Shown: positions 43,102-52,435, counted from the stretch's first letter. The stretch: DNA of 64,000 bases from Kordia sp. SMS9 (GCF_003352465.1 NZ_CP031153.1:1540465-1604464); one strand, 5' to 3'. Notes: a model not told the origin generated them from the letters alone. Translations and numbers: made by a program.

Positions 43102-43143
43102 AAGAGTGAAATCACTAACAAACCCTAGTATTTCACTCTTTTA
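43102..43143. terminator. Bidirectional terminator between convergent genes
   Basis: Stem AAGAGTGAAAT (43102-43112) / ATTTCACTCTT (43130-43140) with a 17-nt loop and T-rich sequence after it on the plus strand. The right arm contains the TGA of the methyltransferase gene (minus strand). Confidence 0.75.
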
Positions 43144-43867
43144 CTTTTTGAAGTAAATAATTGGGATTATGAGCTATGATTTTAAACGCATCATGCTGCT
43201 GAATTTCTTGTATAAAATCCGAGCTTCCAAAATGTAAATGTTTCGCAGAATCATCAAGCAAGATAAACCCGTTTACCTTTAACTTTGAAGCTACATTTTC
43301 AAAATCTTTTTTGGTCTGTTCATACGAGTGATCTCCATCAATATAACCAAAAGAAATCTCTTGCTGAATGCTAAATGTTCTATCAAAAACATCGGTAAAC
43401 TCATTATTGGCATTCCATTGCTCAAAAAACGCATCAGAAGTGAGATGACAGGTATGTGGTTTCTTATTTGGATGTAATAACGATGCAGCATTAACAAATG
43501 CCTGTTTTATATATGATACATACTCTTTTCTTGTCACATCAACCTTTCCATCAATATGTGTTTCAATGATTCCTGTATGATCCTTAAAACCTTCATAAAT
43601 CCACGCATCACAACCCACAAACATGTGTTTTTTATCATGCTTAGTTAACAAATGCAACATTACATTGGTAGACAAACCGGCATACGATCCGATCTCAAAA
43701 ACAATACCGTCATCCGGCATATGTCGGATTGCATAATCCATTAAATAAATATTACCTTCATGCAGCATGCCTTCGCCAATAATGGTCGCTTTAATCCTTT
43801 TAAGAAAAGAATCATCGTGAATAGTTTTATACTTTTTCCTAAAAATTCTTTGAATACTTTTTTTCAT
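43133..43867 (-). CDS. Class I SAM-dependent methyltransferase
   Basis: A 244-aa cytoplasmic protein from the ATG at 43867; a TTG ten codons earlier gives a Cys-containing extension that is less likely. The glycine-rich SAM loop is VFEIGSYAGLSTN, with the acidic GCDAW after strand 2 and GYIDGDHSYEQTKKD plus GFILLDDSAK further on. This matches the Methyltransf_24 / cephalosporin-hydroxylase-like group, often found in polysaccharide or natural-product modification. The substrate is unknown. Its 3' end overlaps the shared terminator. Confidence 0.85.
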   Translation of the reverse strand: MKKSIQRIFRKKYKTIHDDSFLKRIKATIIGEGMLHEGNIYLMDYAIRHMPDDGIVFEIGSYAGLSTNVMLHLLTKHDKKHMFVGCDAWIYEGFKDHTGIIETHIDGKVDVTRKEYVSYIKQAFVNAASLLHPNKKPHTCHLTSDAFFEQWNANNEFTDVFDRTFSIQQEISFGYIDGDHSYEQTKKDFENVASKLKVNGFILLDDSAKHLHFGSSDFIQEIQQHDAFKIIAHNPNYLLQKVKE

Positions 43868-44232
43868 GATGCGCGTATTGGAGCTACAATTTCCCAAATA
43901 GTAAGACGAAGATCAAAAGTATTGATTTTTTTAAAATGGGAAGTCACAAATCAAAACTTTCATTGGTTTTTTTCAGAAGAATACTAAAAATACCTTTCAT
44001 TCAAATAATAGAACTCAGAACAGATCAATTCCTATTTTCTTTTTTAAAACGTTCGTACACTAAAAAGAAAGAAAAGTGTACACATACAAAAGCGAGTATG
44101 CTACCAAAAAGAACAAAGAAAAATATATAAGCGTTACCAATAAGTATTTTGTATTGTTTATTTTAGCTCATTGTATATTCTCTATCGATGCCACATATAT
44201 TAAACTAAAATCGTTAGTGTTAAAAACTGTCA
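43868..44232. other. 365-bp region upstream of the secretion operon
   Basis: Non-coding in my reading. It contains an inverted repeat GTACACT (44055-44061) / AGTGTAC (44075-44081) with a 13-nt purine spacer, and a -7-like TATTTTAG at 44159-44166 (seven of eight). It should hold the promoter of the plus-strand secretion arm. Confidence 0.45.
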
Positions 44233-44655
44233 ATGAAGCTCACAAAATATTCAGTATCAAAACATAAAGTAAAAGCCTTTAACTTACAGGAAATCCTAAT
44301 AGTGCTGGCAATTATTGGAATTTTACTGCTCATAGCATTGCCCAATTTAATGCCGTATATCTCCAAAGCAAAAGCCACAGAAGCACAATTTCAACTCAGA
44401 GCGATTCACTCCATGCAAACACAATATCGCTATCTATATTCACGCTATTCTAATGACTTCAACGAAATAGACTTCGAAGTACCATTAACCACTGATAAAG
44501 GCGGAAATGCACGCTATTCTTATGAAATAATGTCCGCGGATGGAGCCAGTTTCAAAGCACGTGCAGAAGCCACAGAAGACTTCGATGGCGACGGAATCAG
44601 AAATGTGTGGGAAATTGACGAAAAAGGAAATCTCAAAGAAATTATAAAAGATTGA
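44233..44655 (+). CDS. Major pseudopilin, GspG/PilA-like
   Basis: A 140-aa prepilin. The cleavage motif is Ala15|Phe16-Asn-Leu-Gln-Glu20, with Ala in place of the usual Gly at -1 and the essential Glu at +5, followed by a 20-residue hydrophobic helix (ILIVLAIIGILLLIALPNL). Near the end DFDGDGIRN (116-124) is an Asp-rich loop like the calcium sites of GspG. First gene of the plus-strand arm; the peptidase that should cut it follows with a 4-nt overlap. Equally possible as a short type IV pilin; the GspG reading is preferred from the Ca-like loop and context. Confidence 0.85.
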   Translation: MKLTKYSVSKHKVKAFNLQEILIVLAIIGILLLIALPNLMPYISKAKATEAQFQLRAIHSMQTQYRYLYSRYSNDFNEIDFEVPLTTDKGGNARYSYEIMSADGASFKARAEATEDFDGDGIRNVWEIDEKGNLKEIIKD

Positions 44656-45134
44656 GCATTGCTGTAAAAATCATACTAATCGGATCACTAATGAGCATTT
44701 TGTATCAAGATATCAAAGAAAGACGTGTATATTGGTTTCTATTTCCAATAGTTGCCTGTACTGCGGGATATTTGTATTTTACAAATACGTTTTTTGAACT
44801 CTTTTGGCGAACTGCCGCAGTGAATTTCGGAATCATCGCATTGATACTACTAGTGCTTCAAGCATATACAAAACTCAAACTAAAAAGCAACTTACAAGAA
44901 GTATTCGGATTGGGTGATGCGTTGTTATTTATCGCACTATGCGCCGCGTTTCCAATTGCGACTTTTATCGTATTTTTTGCCTTTTCATTAGTGTTTTCCT
45001 TGATACTACATGTTGTGCTAAAAACGCAAACAAAAATGGCTTCCGTTCCACTTGCAGGGTATATGAGCCTGTTTTTTATAGGAATATATATGATGAATTG
45101 GACAGGATTTCTACCAAATATCTACAGCGTATAA
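44652..45134 (+). CDS. A24-type prepilin peptidase, methylase domain absent
   Basis: A 160-aa polytopic membrane protein with the two aspartates of GspO/PilD: Asp20 in YQDIKERRVYW and Asp89 in the GLGDALLF motif. It lacks the N-terminal Cys-rich/methyltransferase half of PilD-type enzymes, so it should cleave but not N-methylate pseudopilins. It starts with TTG at 44652 overlapping the previous stop; an ATG at 44691 would cut off part of span 1 close to Asp20, so the TTG is preferred. Confidence 0.85.
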   Translation: MSIAVKIILIGSLMSILYQDIKERRVYWFLFPIVACTAGYLYFTNTFFELFWRTAAVNFGIIALILLVLQAYTKLKLKSNLQEVFGLGDALLFIALCAAFPIATFIVFFAFSLVFSLILHVVLKTQTKMASVPLAGYMSLFFIGIYMMNWTGFLPNIYSV

Positions 45135-46543
45135 TGGAAGTGCAAAACTATAACATACACGTTTCATTGCAACAACTCATTAGCAGTTCGCAAGCGTATC
45201 ACTATCGCGTGATTCCAATTGCCGTTGAAAATGAAGTCATAACATTTAAGTCAGAATCTACCAATGAAGCATTGCGCAAAGAACTTTCAATTGTTTTCAA
45301 TAAAGAAATTCAACTAGAACGAGCATCTTCTTCAACTATTGAAAAATACCTAGCGACAAACTTTCGAAAAACAGCCAGCAACAAAGCGGAAGCATTACAC
45401 TATACAGACGATTTCCTAGAAAAAATCATCATGGCTGCGAAAGACATTGGAAGTAGTGATATTCACTTTGAACCCTATGAACATTCCTGTAGAATTCGCT
45501 TTCGCTTAGATGGAAAACTCAAAGAACACTATGTCATTCCTTTAGCAGAATATCCTGTGATCATCAACAAAATCAAAATCAAAGCACAACTAGATATCTC
45601 TGAAAAACGATTGCCGCAAGATGGACGCATCACCATCAACAATGTGCAAGGCGAATTTGACATTCGTGTCTCCTCGTTGCCAACCTTACACGGCGAAAAA
45701 ATAGTGCTTCGAATTCTTAGTAAAGATGCCAATCACATCAATCTGGACGAACTCGGTTTTTCTAAAAATGAATTACAGACCTACAAAGAAATCATCAAAA
45801 AACCGAACGGAATCATCCTCATTTCAGGTCCCACAGGATCAGGAAAAACGACCACGCTATACGCAACACTAAAATTACTAAACGATTCAGAAACAAACAT
45901 TCTCACCATTGAAGATCCTATTGAATATACACTAGAAGGAATCAATCAAGTGCAACTCAAAGAAAACATTGGACTCGATTTTTCAAGCACATTGCGAACC
46001 TTCTTACGTCAAGATCCGGATGTAATCATGGTAGGAGAAATTCGTGATGCCAAAACCGCAAACATGGCAATCAGAGCCGCACTCACAGGACATTTGGTAT
46101 TATCAACGATTCACACCAACTCTGCTTGGGCAACGATTTCACGATTAATCGACATGGACATTCCGCCATTTCTCATTGCAAGTACATTGAATATGAGTGT
46201 AGCACAACGCTTGGTTCGAAAACTTTGCAATCACTGTAAAACAGCAAAACCTATTGAAACGGCAACGCTCCCAAAAGATGTGAAACTTCCTAAAAACATT
46301 CAAACGCATCACGTCGCAGTTGGTTGTAATGCCTGCTATCAAACAGGGTATTTAGGCAGAAAAGCCGTCTATGAAATCATTCCGATTGGCACAGAATTAA
46401 TCAATCATATCAAACAAAACGAAACGGAAATTTCAGACTATCTGAAACAAAAAAATATAAACACTTTAAAAGACAATGCAATGGCACTTATTGAACATGG
46501 AACGACTTCCATCGACGAAGCCTATGCATTGCTATCAAACTAA
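45134..46543 (+). CDS. Type II secretion / type IV pilus assembly ATPase GspE
   Basis: A 469-aa hexameric ATPase that drives pseudopilus assembly at the cytoplasmic face. The ATG at 45134 overlaps the peptidase stop by one base (TAATG). Walker A GPTGSGKTT begins at residue 232, the Asp box and Walker B-type RQDPDVIMVGEIRD follow, then the His box TGHLVLSTIHTN. The C-terminal zinc module is Cys365-x2-Cys368 and Cys398-x2-Cys401, as in GspE and PilB. The N-terminal GspE domain is short. A longer in-frame opening upstream overlaps the peptidase gene and is not used. Confidence 0.95.
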   Translation: MEVQNYNIHVSLQQLISSSQAYHYRVIPIAVENEVITFKSESTNEALRKELSIVFNKEIQLERASSSTIEKYLATNFRKTASNKAEALHYTDDFLEKIIMAAKDIGSSDIHFEPYEHSCRIRFRLDGKLKEHYVIPLAEYPVIINKIKIKAQLDISEKRLPQDGRITINNVQGEFDIRVSSLPTLHGEKIVLRILSKDANHINLDELGFSKNELQTYKEIIKKPNGIILISGPTGSGKTTTLYATLKLLNDSETNILTIEDPIEYTLEGINQVQLKENIGLDFSSTLRTFLRQDPDVIMVGEIRDAKTANMAIRAALTGHLVLSTIHTNSAWATISRLIDMDIPPFLIASTLNMSVAQRLVRKLCNHCKTAKPIETATLPKDVKLPKNIQTHHVAVGCNACYQTGYLGRKAVYEIIPIGTELINHIKQNETEISDYLKQKNINTLKDNAMALIEHGTTSIDEAYALLSN

Positions 46544-46546
46544 AAA

Positions 46547-48739
46547 ATGAAAAAGCTATTCATACTCATACTCTGCTTTATACAATTTACGGCATTTGCA
46601 CAAGAAATACCGCGCATTGAAGCACTCAAAAATCAAATAGAAGCACTTGCGGTAGACAATGTGGGACTTACAGAAAATGTAAAAACGGATATCAGTGTCG
46701 CCAATGTGTCGCTCAGTAGTTTTTTGCTCGCTGTGGCGGAAATACACAAACTGAACTTTAACATTTCATCAGAACTCAGCAGCATCAACATTGCAACTAA
46801 TTTCCCAAATGTAACAGTGGCAGATTTGCTTATTTTTCTATGCAAAGAACACGAACTCACTATCGAATTTACAGGAAACATTCTCTCGGTGAAAAAATAC
46901 ATCAAACCGATTGAAAAAGTACAGCCAAAAGCAATTCCAATGACGTACGATATGAAAAGCGATCGTGTGAGTTTGGATATAAAAAATGATACGCTGTATA
47001 CAGCTTTTAAAAAAATCATGAATACAACGGGAAAAAATCTAGTATTCTCTCCTGATATTGAAAACAAAATGATCACTTTTTATGTAAAAGATGTTTCGTT
47101 TGACACTGCCATGGAACAATTGGCGTTTGCGAATCAATTGTACATGGAAAAAGGGAGCAATGGTTTTTACATCTTTGAAAATGACGCACAAGTAGTTGCA
47201 AACAATCAAAATGGCAATACTGCACCACCAAAAGCAAGACGCAGAAAGTCAAACTTTACCTTTAAAATCTTAGACAAACAACGAAAAATGATCGAAGTTG
47301 ATTTCACCAATGTGTCCATTGATGCAGTCATTCATGACATTGGCACGGCTTTAGAAATTGACATATTTACATCCACACCACTCACCAATGCAGGAACGGC
47401 AAGCGTTACTTCAAAACGTATCTATTTTGACGATTTGCTTACAAAAATGTTTGAAAGCAATCAGACGAATTCCATGCAAGGAACTGCAAATACAAGCAGA
47501 TCAAATAGTGGTCAACGTGGAAATCAAAACAATCAAGTAACAGGAACAACACAAGCCTTTTTTACCTTCAAAAAAGACCGAAACATGTATATTTTCGGAA
47601 CAGCAAATCAACTCAGCTTGCGCGAAATATCAATCATTCCACTAATGCATCGTTCCATAGAATTACTAACCGATTCCAGTGGCAGTGCCAATACAACACG
47701 CGCCAGAAGTAGCAATGTAGGACAAGCTTCAGGATTAGGTGGCAACAATCAATTTGATTCTTTTTCGGGTGGAAATCAAAACAGAGCAACGCTTAGTAGG
47801 AGTGGACAAGCCAATCAAGGAAATGGGTTGGCAAATAACAACCGCAGTCAAGCAGAAGCACTCATCAATATTTTACCTGCTGATCTCATTGCAGATTTAC
47901 AGATTCAAGCAGATTATGAACTCAACAGTTTCTACGTAAGTGGACCAAGTTCTAGTGTAAATCGCTTTCGAAATTTTATTGAAAAAATAGACAAACCTGT
48001 TCCCGTCATTCTCATTGAAGTCATGCTGATTGATGTAAGCAAACTATCCGTAGTGGAAACCGGAATCAGTTGGGGAATTGGCGATGAAGCAACACGCACA
48101 AGTGGAAGCATTTTTCCAACTACCAATTTAACGCTTGGCGCAGAAACTGTCAATCGTGTCATTGGCGGTTTTGACGGTTTTGGCTCGTTTAACTTAGGGA
48201 AAGTAGTGCCTGAATTTTTTGCCAATATTTCTGCGATGGAACAAGATGGCGATATCAAAATTCGTTCTACGCCAAAAATATCAACGCTAAACGGACATCG
48301 TGCCACACTTTCCAACGGAACTACTTCGTATTATGCGGTAACTCAGCGTAACATTTACGGAACAGACAATCCGCAGACTTCAGAAATTACCAACTATTTT
48401 CCAATTGATGCAGAACTTGGAATTTCCATCAAACCTATCGTTTCAGGTGACGGACAAGTTACGCTTGATATATTTGTGATTCAATCTACCTTCGGAAATC
48501 GAATAGACGATGCAGCACCGCCAGATATTAGCTCTAGAGAATTTAGATCTATTGTAAGAATGCGCGATCAAGACATTGCCGTATTAGGTGGTATTGAAGA
48601 AATGCAAAAAAGAAACGAAGGCAATGGTGTACCATTTTTAGCTAGAATTCCAGTCATAAAATGGTTGTTCAGCAAGCGTAGAAGACAAAAATCGAAAGCA
48701 AAACTTACGGTACTTATCAAACCAACAGTCATTTATTAA
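46547..48739 (+). CDS. Secretin, GspD/PilQ family
   Basis: A 730-aa outer-membrane channel protein with signal peptide (to FAQ, residue 19). Residues 45-400 contain N-domain modules (SLSSFLLAVAEIHKLNFN, DTAMEQLAFANQLYMEK, TNVSIDAVIHDIGTALEI). A Gly/Asn/Ser-rich insertion (about 400-440) precedes another N-domain and the secretin domain (about 485-730, with VPVILIEVMLIDV, GDIKIRSTPKISTLNG, QDIAVLGGIEEMQKRN and a final KLTVLIKPTVI). It forms the pore through which the substrate or pilus leaves. No pilotin is recognised, though two lipoproteins lie in the opposite arm. Confidence 0.93.
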   Translation: MKKLFILILCFIQFTAFAQEIPRIEALKNQIEALAVDNVGLTENVKTDISVANVSLSSFLLAVAEIHKLNFNISSELSSINIATNFPNVTVADLLIFLCKEHELTIEFTGNILSVKKYIKPIEKVQPKAIPMTYDMKSDRVSLDIKNDTLYTAFKKIMNTTGKNLVFSPDIENKMITFYVKDVSFDTAMEQLAFANQLYMEKGSNGFYIFENDAQVVANNQNGNTAPPKARRRKSNFTFKILDKQRKMIEVDFTNVSIDAVIHDIGTALEIDIFTSTPLTNAGTASVTSKRIYFDDLLTKMFESNQTNSMQGTANTSRSNSGQRGNQNNQVTGTTQAFFTFKKDRNMYIFGTANQLSLREISIIPLMHRSIELLTDSSGSANTTRARSSNVGQASGLGGNNQFDSFSGGNQNRATLSRSGQANQGNGLANNNRSQAEALINILPADLIADLQIQADYELNSFYVSGPSSSVNRFRNFIEKIDKPVPVILIEVMLIDVSKLSVVETGISWGIGDEATRTSGSIFPTTNLTLGAETVNRVIGGFDGFGSFNLGKVVPEFFANISAMEQDGDIKIRSTPKISTLNGHRATLSNGTTSYYAVTQRNIYGTDNPQTSEITNYFPIDAELGISIKPIVSGDGQVTLDIFVIQSTFGNRIDDAAPPDISSREFRSIVRMRDQDIAVLGGIEEMQKRNEGNGVPFLARIPVIKWLFSKRRRQKSKAKLTVLIKPTVIY

Positions 48740-49935
48740 TGCTTGATCAGCTCAAAACATATCTTTTATACGGAACTTCCTATTGTGGCATTGAACACAA
48801 TAGCAGCAACACTATTGAAGCAATTCTGCTAAAAAAGAAGAAAGCTGAAGTTGTCATTGAAGATACCGTTTCGGGAAAAACCATTGATGAAATTGCTCCA
48901 AAATTGCCCAAAAAACAACATGCGTTTCTCATTGTAAACAACGATGATGTGTTGAGCAAATACATTCAAAGCAATGAAGCCTCTCAAAATCGCTTGTTGT
49001 ATGAAGCGTTTCCAAATTTGAAAATCAATGACTTTTACTATGAAATTGATTCGCACGGAAACTTTCACAACATTTCCATCTGTAGAAAAGCTACCGTTGA
49101 CAAACTCATAGAAGCGTATCAAAAACAACAGCTTACCATCATTGGGTTTTCATTAGGAAATGCAATGACTGCTGTTGTCACTAAATTTATAGCGGAACCG
49201 AGCTATTATACTTCAAACGCTTTACTGACCAAAGAAAACAATCAAATCACAGGAATTTCAGCACAAGAAGAAGTGCCAACTCAAACATATACGATCAATG
49301 GATTGGAAGTTCAAAATACACAATTGCTGAATTTCGCAGGTGCATTATCGTACATTTTACAATCCAAAACAACGGTTTCCAATTTTGAGGAAACGGAAAC
49401 AGCATTGACAACAAACTTTCGGCAAAAGCGTTTCTTTAGTCAGTTTATCATCTTCGGATTGGGTTTTATGTTGTTGGTATTACTGTTGAATTTTTTTCTA
49501 TTCAATTCGTACTATGAAGCTGTGGAAAGCATGAAGCAAACAGCCGCTGTGAATAGTTCGCAAAAAGAAAAACTATTACAGCTCAAAGCGAGTGTGGATG
49601 AAAAACAAAAAATGGTGGATGATATCTTAAAAAACTCATCTTCAAGAAGTTCTTTTTATATGGATGCAATTGCCAACTCGCTTCCGAGTACGATGCAGTT
49701 GGCAGGATTAACCTATCAACCCATTGAAAAGCGCATTAAAAAAAATAAGGCAATTCAATTGACGCAAAATACCATCACAATTTCAGGAATTTCCACAGAT
49801 AGCGACTTGTTTTCCGATTGGATTCAAACCCTAGAAGATTTGGATTGGATTGATACTGTCACGGTTCTCAATTACGGTTCACAATCCAAAAACACCACAG
49901 ATTTTTCACTAAAAATAACCTTGTTCCATGAGTAA
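48739..49935 (+). CDS. GspL-like (PilM/PilN-type) assembly protein
   Basis: A 398-aa protein starting in the secretin stop codon (TAATG). The first 230 residues are cytoplasmic and have the divided actin-like look of PilM/GspL (HNSSNTIEAILLKKKKAEV, HAFLIVNNDDVLSKYI), then one membrane span (about 236-258, FIIFGLGFMLLVLLLNFFLF), a coiled coil and a small periplasmic ferredoxin-like domain (MDAIANSLPSTMQLAGLTY, ITISGISTDSDLFSDWI). This is the layout of GspL, or of PilM fused to PilN. It should link GspE to the inner-membrane platform. Confidence 0.75.
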   Translation: MLDQLKTYLLYGTSYCGIEHNSSNTIEAILLKKKKAEVVIEDTVSGKTIDEIAPKLPKKQHAFLIVNNDDVLSKYIQSNEASQNRLLYEAFPNLKINDFYYEIDSHGNFHNISICRKATVDKLIEAYQKQQLTIIGFSLGNAMTAVVTKFIAEPSYYTSNALLTKENNQITGISAQEEVPTQTYTINGLEVQNTQLLNFAGALSYILQSKTTVSNFEETETALTTNFRQKRFFSQFIIFGLGFMLLVLLLNFFLFNSYYEAVESMKQTAAVNSSQKEKLLQLKASVDEKQKMVDDILKNSSSRSSFYMDAIANSLPSTMQLAGLTYQPIEKRIKKNKAIQLTQNTITISGISTDSDLFSDWIQTLEDLDWIDTVTVLNYGSQSKNTTDFSLKITLFHE

Positions 49936-50440
49936 TACACTAAAAAATAGAGTGCTTATTGGCGGGTTTATAGTACTGCTTTTTCTGTGTTACAAATTTG
50001 CAATCGCCAATACGTTTGCGCTCAAATCAGAATATTCGAAACTTACCAAAGAACAAAAAATCTTTGAGAATACGCCGAAACAAATAGCACTTTTAAAGAA
50101 GAAAGAACACTATTACGATTCGCTATTAACCAAATATAAAATTGGCGGAACTTCACTACAAAACAACTTGCTCAATACGGTCGCGACATTTGCGAAAATA
50201 AATGACTTAAAAGTTGTTGATTTCTTAGAGCCGCATGTATTTAGTGAAAAATCATTGACAATTAATACCTATTCTTTTACCGTTGAAGGACATTTTAACA
50301 ATATCCTCCAACTCATTTATACACTTGAACAACGCACCAAATACGGCGAAGTCATTAGTGTTTCGTATGAAAAAAAGAAAAACTACCGTACAGGAACATC
50401 CTATCTACAAGCAAAAATTGTACTGCAAAGTTTTGGGTAA
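49928..50440 (+). CDS. GspM/PilO-like inner-membrane protein
   Basis: A 170-aa bitopic protein: span 9-27 (VLIGGFIVLLFLCYKFAIA), a coiled coil (KSEYSKLTKEQKIFENTPKQ) and a C-terminal ferredoxin-like domain (INTYSFTVEGHFNNILQLIYTLEQ, GEVISVSYEKKK), as in GspM and PilO. The start overlaps the GspL-like gene by 8 nt. It ends the plus arm. Confidence 0.75.
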   Translation: MSNTLKNRVLIGGFIVLLFLCYKFAIANTFALKSEYSKLTKEQKIFENTPKQIALLKKKEHYYDSLLTKYKIGGTSLQNNLLNTVATFAKINDLKVVDFLEPHVFSEKSLTINTYSFTVEGHFNNILQLIYTLEQRTKYGEVISVSYEKKKNYRTGTSYLQAKIVLQSFG

Positions 50441-50449
50441 TTATAGTTA

Positions 50450-50505
50450 CATGAAGTCGTTGCATGAAGTCTCCGTTAATGTTGCATGAAGTCTCCGACT
50501 TCATG
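50450..50505. repeat. CATGAAGTC repeats and hairpin between convergent secretion arms
   Basis: CATGAAGTC occurs at 50450-50458, 50463-50471 and 50485-50493; the last two sit in identical TGCATGAAGTCTCCG units. The third is followed after TCC by its perfect complement GACTTCATG (50497-50505), giving a 9-bp stem. There is no T-run, so it may be a transcription or mRNA-end barrier rather than a standard terminator. Confidence 0.6.
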
Positions 50506-50518
50506 TAAACATTCAACA

Positions 50519-51658
50519 TTAAGCACCCAAAACCGTTCCCAACTTAAACATCGGTAAATACATGGCAATCAAAATAACACCCACCATAATTCCAACCAAT
50601 ACAATAATCAACGGTTCCATAATGGTAGACATCATTTTGGATTGACGTTGGACTTGTTCGTGATATTGCACATTCAAACGATCAAAAATAAATTCTGTCT
50701 GATTGGTTTGTTCGGCAACTTTCACAAGCGCAATCATCTTATCACTAAAAATAGGATGCGAAGCCAAACTCTCACTCAACGTTGCGCCTTTTAAAATGGA
50801 TTGCTCTACACTTTCCAAAGCATCTTGCAACGGATAAAAATCAATCATCTTTTTCACCAATTGGATGCTATTGATCACAGGAACTTTAGAAGCCGACAAC
50901 AACGCAACCGCTTGTGTAAACTGTGACAAGTACACGGTTTTGATAAAGTTTCCAAAAAACGGCAATTTCAACAGAAAACGATCCTTAAAACGGCGATACC
51001 ATTCTTTCTTATGAAATAAAAATCGGGAAGAAAATAACGCAATCATTCCCACCAAAATCAACAAACCATACGATTTTAAAAATCCTGAAACATTAATGAT
51101 AAATTCAGTAATGCCAGGCAATGCCACTTTGTTCTGTTTAAAAATATCTTCAAACATCGGTACGACAAATTGCAACATGAAAATCACCACCAAAAATGCC
51201 GTACTCAAAATAATAATAGGATACGTAAGCGCACTAATCACATCTCTGCGTTGTTGATTTTTTCTGCCAAAAAAACTGCCCAATTGCCTCGCCACTTCTG
51301 AAAGCGTTCCTGTTTCTTCGCCAATTTTAATAGAATAATATTCGTATTCTGTAAAAGCTTTGTGCGATCGAATGGCTTCCGACATGCTTTGTCCGTCAAT
51401 CAAATCGTCTACCACAGTAGCTAAAATTTCCTTTGTGTTTTTTTTCTTTTGTGAATTGTGTAAAAGCTCCAAAGATTCTTTCAAAGAAACGCCTGCGCTC
51501 AAAAGCACTGCGAGTTCGGTATAAAAATCCTCTTTGAGTTTATTGGAAAAACCTTTCCCGAAAAGGACAATCTCTTTCTGTAAAATAGAAGCAATTTCAG
51601 ATTGTTTTCTTGAAGAAACATTCTTTTCTTGGTTGATATTTTCTAACTTAAAACTCAT
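50519..51658 (-). CDS. Inner-membrane platform protein GspF/PilC
   Basis: A 379-aa polytopic protein with the two T2SSF repeats: the first contains LAVLLSAGVSLKESLELL and ALTYPIIILSTAFLVVIFML, the second TQAVALLSASKVPVINSIQL and MMSTIMEPLIIVLVGIMVG. It is the rotary platform on which GspE acts. Last gene of the minus arm; its ATG overlaps the preceding stop by 4 nt. Confidence 0.93.
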   Translation of the reverse strand: MSFKLENINQEKNVSSRKQSEIASILQKEIVLFGKGFSNKLKEDFYTELAVLLSAGVSLKESLELLHNSQKKKNTKEILATVVDDLIDGQSMSEAIRSHKAFTEYEYYSIKIGEETGTLSEVARQLGSFFGRKNQQRRDVISALTYPIIILSTAFLVVIFMLQFVVPMFEDIFKQNKVALPGITEFIINVSGFLKSYGLLILVGMIALFSSRFLFHKKEWYRRFKDRFLLKLPFFGNFIKTVYLSQFTQAVALLSASKVPVINSIQLVKKMIDFYPLQDALESVEQSILKGATLSESLASHPIFSDKMIALVKVAEQTNQTEFIFDRLNVQYHEQVQRQSKMMSTIMEPLIIVLVGIMVGVILIAMYLPMFKLGTVLGA

Positions 51659-52125
51659 GGATTCATATAGGTATTTGCAGTATTTCGCTTGTAAATAAAA
51701 ATAGCCGCACTTTTAAACTCCTTGCCAGCAGTAAGTTTAAAAGCATCAATTTTATTTGTATTTGTTTCTACACCTTCAAAATAAAGGCTAATATCATTGA
51801 TCGTTATATTGAAAGTATCTGTTGCTTTTTCAACATAATTTGTATCAAAACGATAGCTTATTGTGTCTATTTCGGAGATAAAATCTAACCTTTTTTCAAC
51901 ATCATCATACTGAATTTGGTTGGAACGATGTACATCAATATACAAAGATTGCTCTAGCAAACTCATACTTGTCGTATGTTGAAAATTTGTTTGAATGCCT
52001 CCCATTTGCTTTTGCACCAATTGCAACACCGAAAACGCAATGCCCGCTACGATCACCGTAATCAAAATTACAATGATCAATTCACTAAGCGTAAACGCTG
52101 CTATTTTATGTTTCCGACTATTCAT
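51655..52125 (-). CDS. Minor pseudopilin, GspH/GspJ-like
   Basis: A 156-aa prepilin from the ATG at 52125 (an ATG 16 codons upstream would give an overlong basic leader and overlap the previous gene more deeply). The cleavage motif is Ala10|Phe11-Thr-Leu-Ser-Glu15, followed by the hydrophobic helix LIIVILITVIVAGIAFSVL. The C-terminal part is beta-rich, including ISEIDTISYRF and ISLYFEGVE. Which minor pseudopilin it equals cannot be fixed by eye. Overlaps both neighbours by a few bases. Confidence 0.8.
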   Translation of the reverse strand: MNSRKHKIAAFTLSELIIVILITVIVAGIAFSVLQLVQKQMGGIQTNFQHTTSMSLLEQSLYIDVHRSNQIQYDDVEKRLDFISEIDTISYRFDTNYVEKATDTFNITINDISLYFEGVETNTNKIDAFKLTAGKEFKSAAIFIYKRNTANTYMNP

Positions 52126-52435
52126 ACTTTTCGATGCGAATCGTTTTTTGAGTTTCTTTGTGGGAAGCTTCAAAAATGAGCTTCTTGCCTTCTCGTGCTA
52201 CAAAAATCTCCCAATTGTTAAATTCCTCATCATACGGAATGGAAATTTGATGGTGCTTGGATAAATATGCAAGTTCAGAAATATGCGTTTTTAATGCATC
52301 CGTATTTTGTCGCACAGTAGTATTAAACAAGGAATTTAACAAAAACGTAGAAATCATAAACACAAGCACAATTAGTACCGTGGCAACCAACGTTTCCATC
52401 AATGTCGCAGCTTTTATCTTTTTTAATACAACCAT
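52118..52435 (-). CDS. Minor pseudopilin, GspI-like
   Basis: A 105-aa protein whose N-terminus KAATLMETLVATVLIVLVFM is prepilin-like: the Glu at position 13 would be +5 if cleavage is after Ala8, but Phe at +1 is replaced by Ala. GspI proteins typically read LLEVLVA at this place, so METLVA fits. The remaining 70 residues are short for the family. Overlaps the neighbour genes by 8 and 13 nt. Confidence 0.75.
   Translation of the reverse strand: MVVLKKIKAATLMETLVATVLIVLVFMISTFLLNSLFNTTVRQNTDALKTHISELAYLSKHHQISIPYDEEFNNWEIFVAREGKKLIFEASHKETQKTIRIEKYE

Noticed and set aside
43936..44130. 64-codon open frame before the secretion operon
   Set aside because: Very Lys/Ser-rich translation without domain or promoter; it contains the inverted repeat and is probably non-coding.
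44939..45133. Upstream extension of gspE
   Set aside because: It lies entirely within the prepilin peptidase gene in another frame, while the TAATG at 45132-45136 is a typical coupled start.
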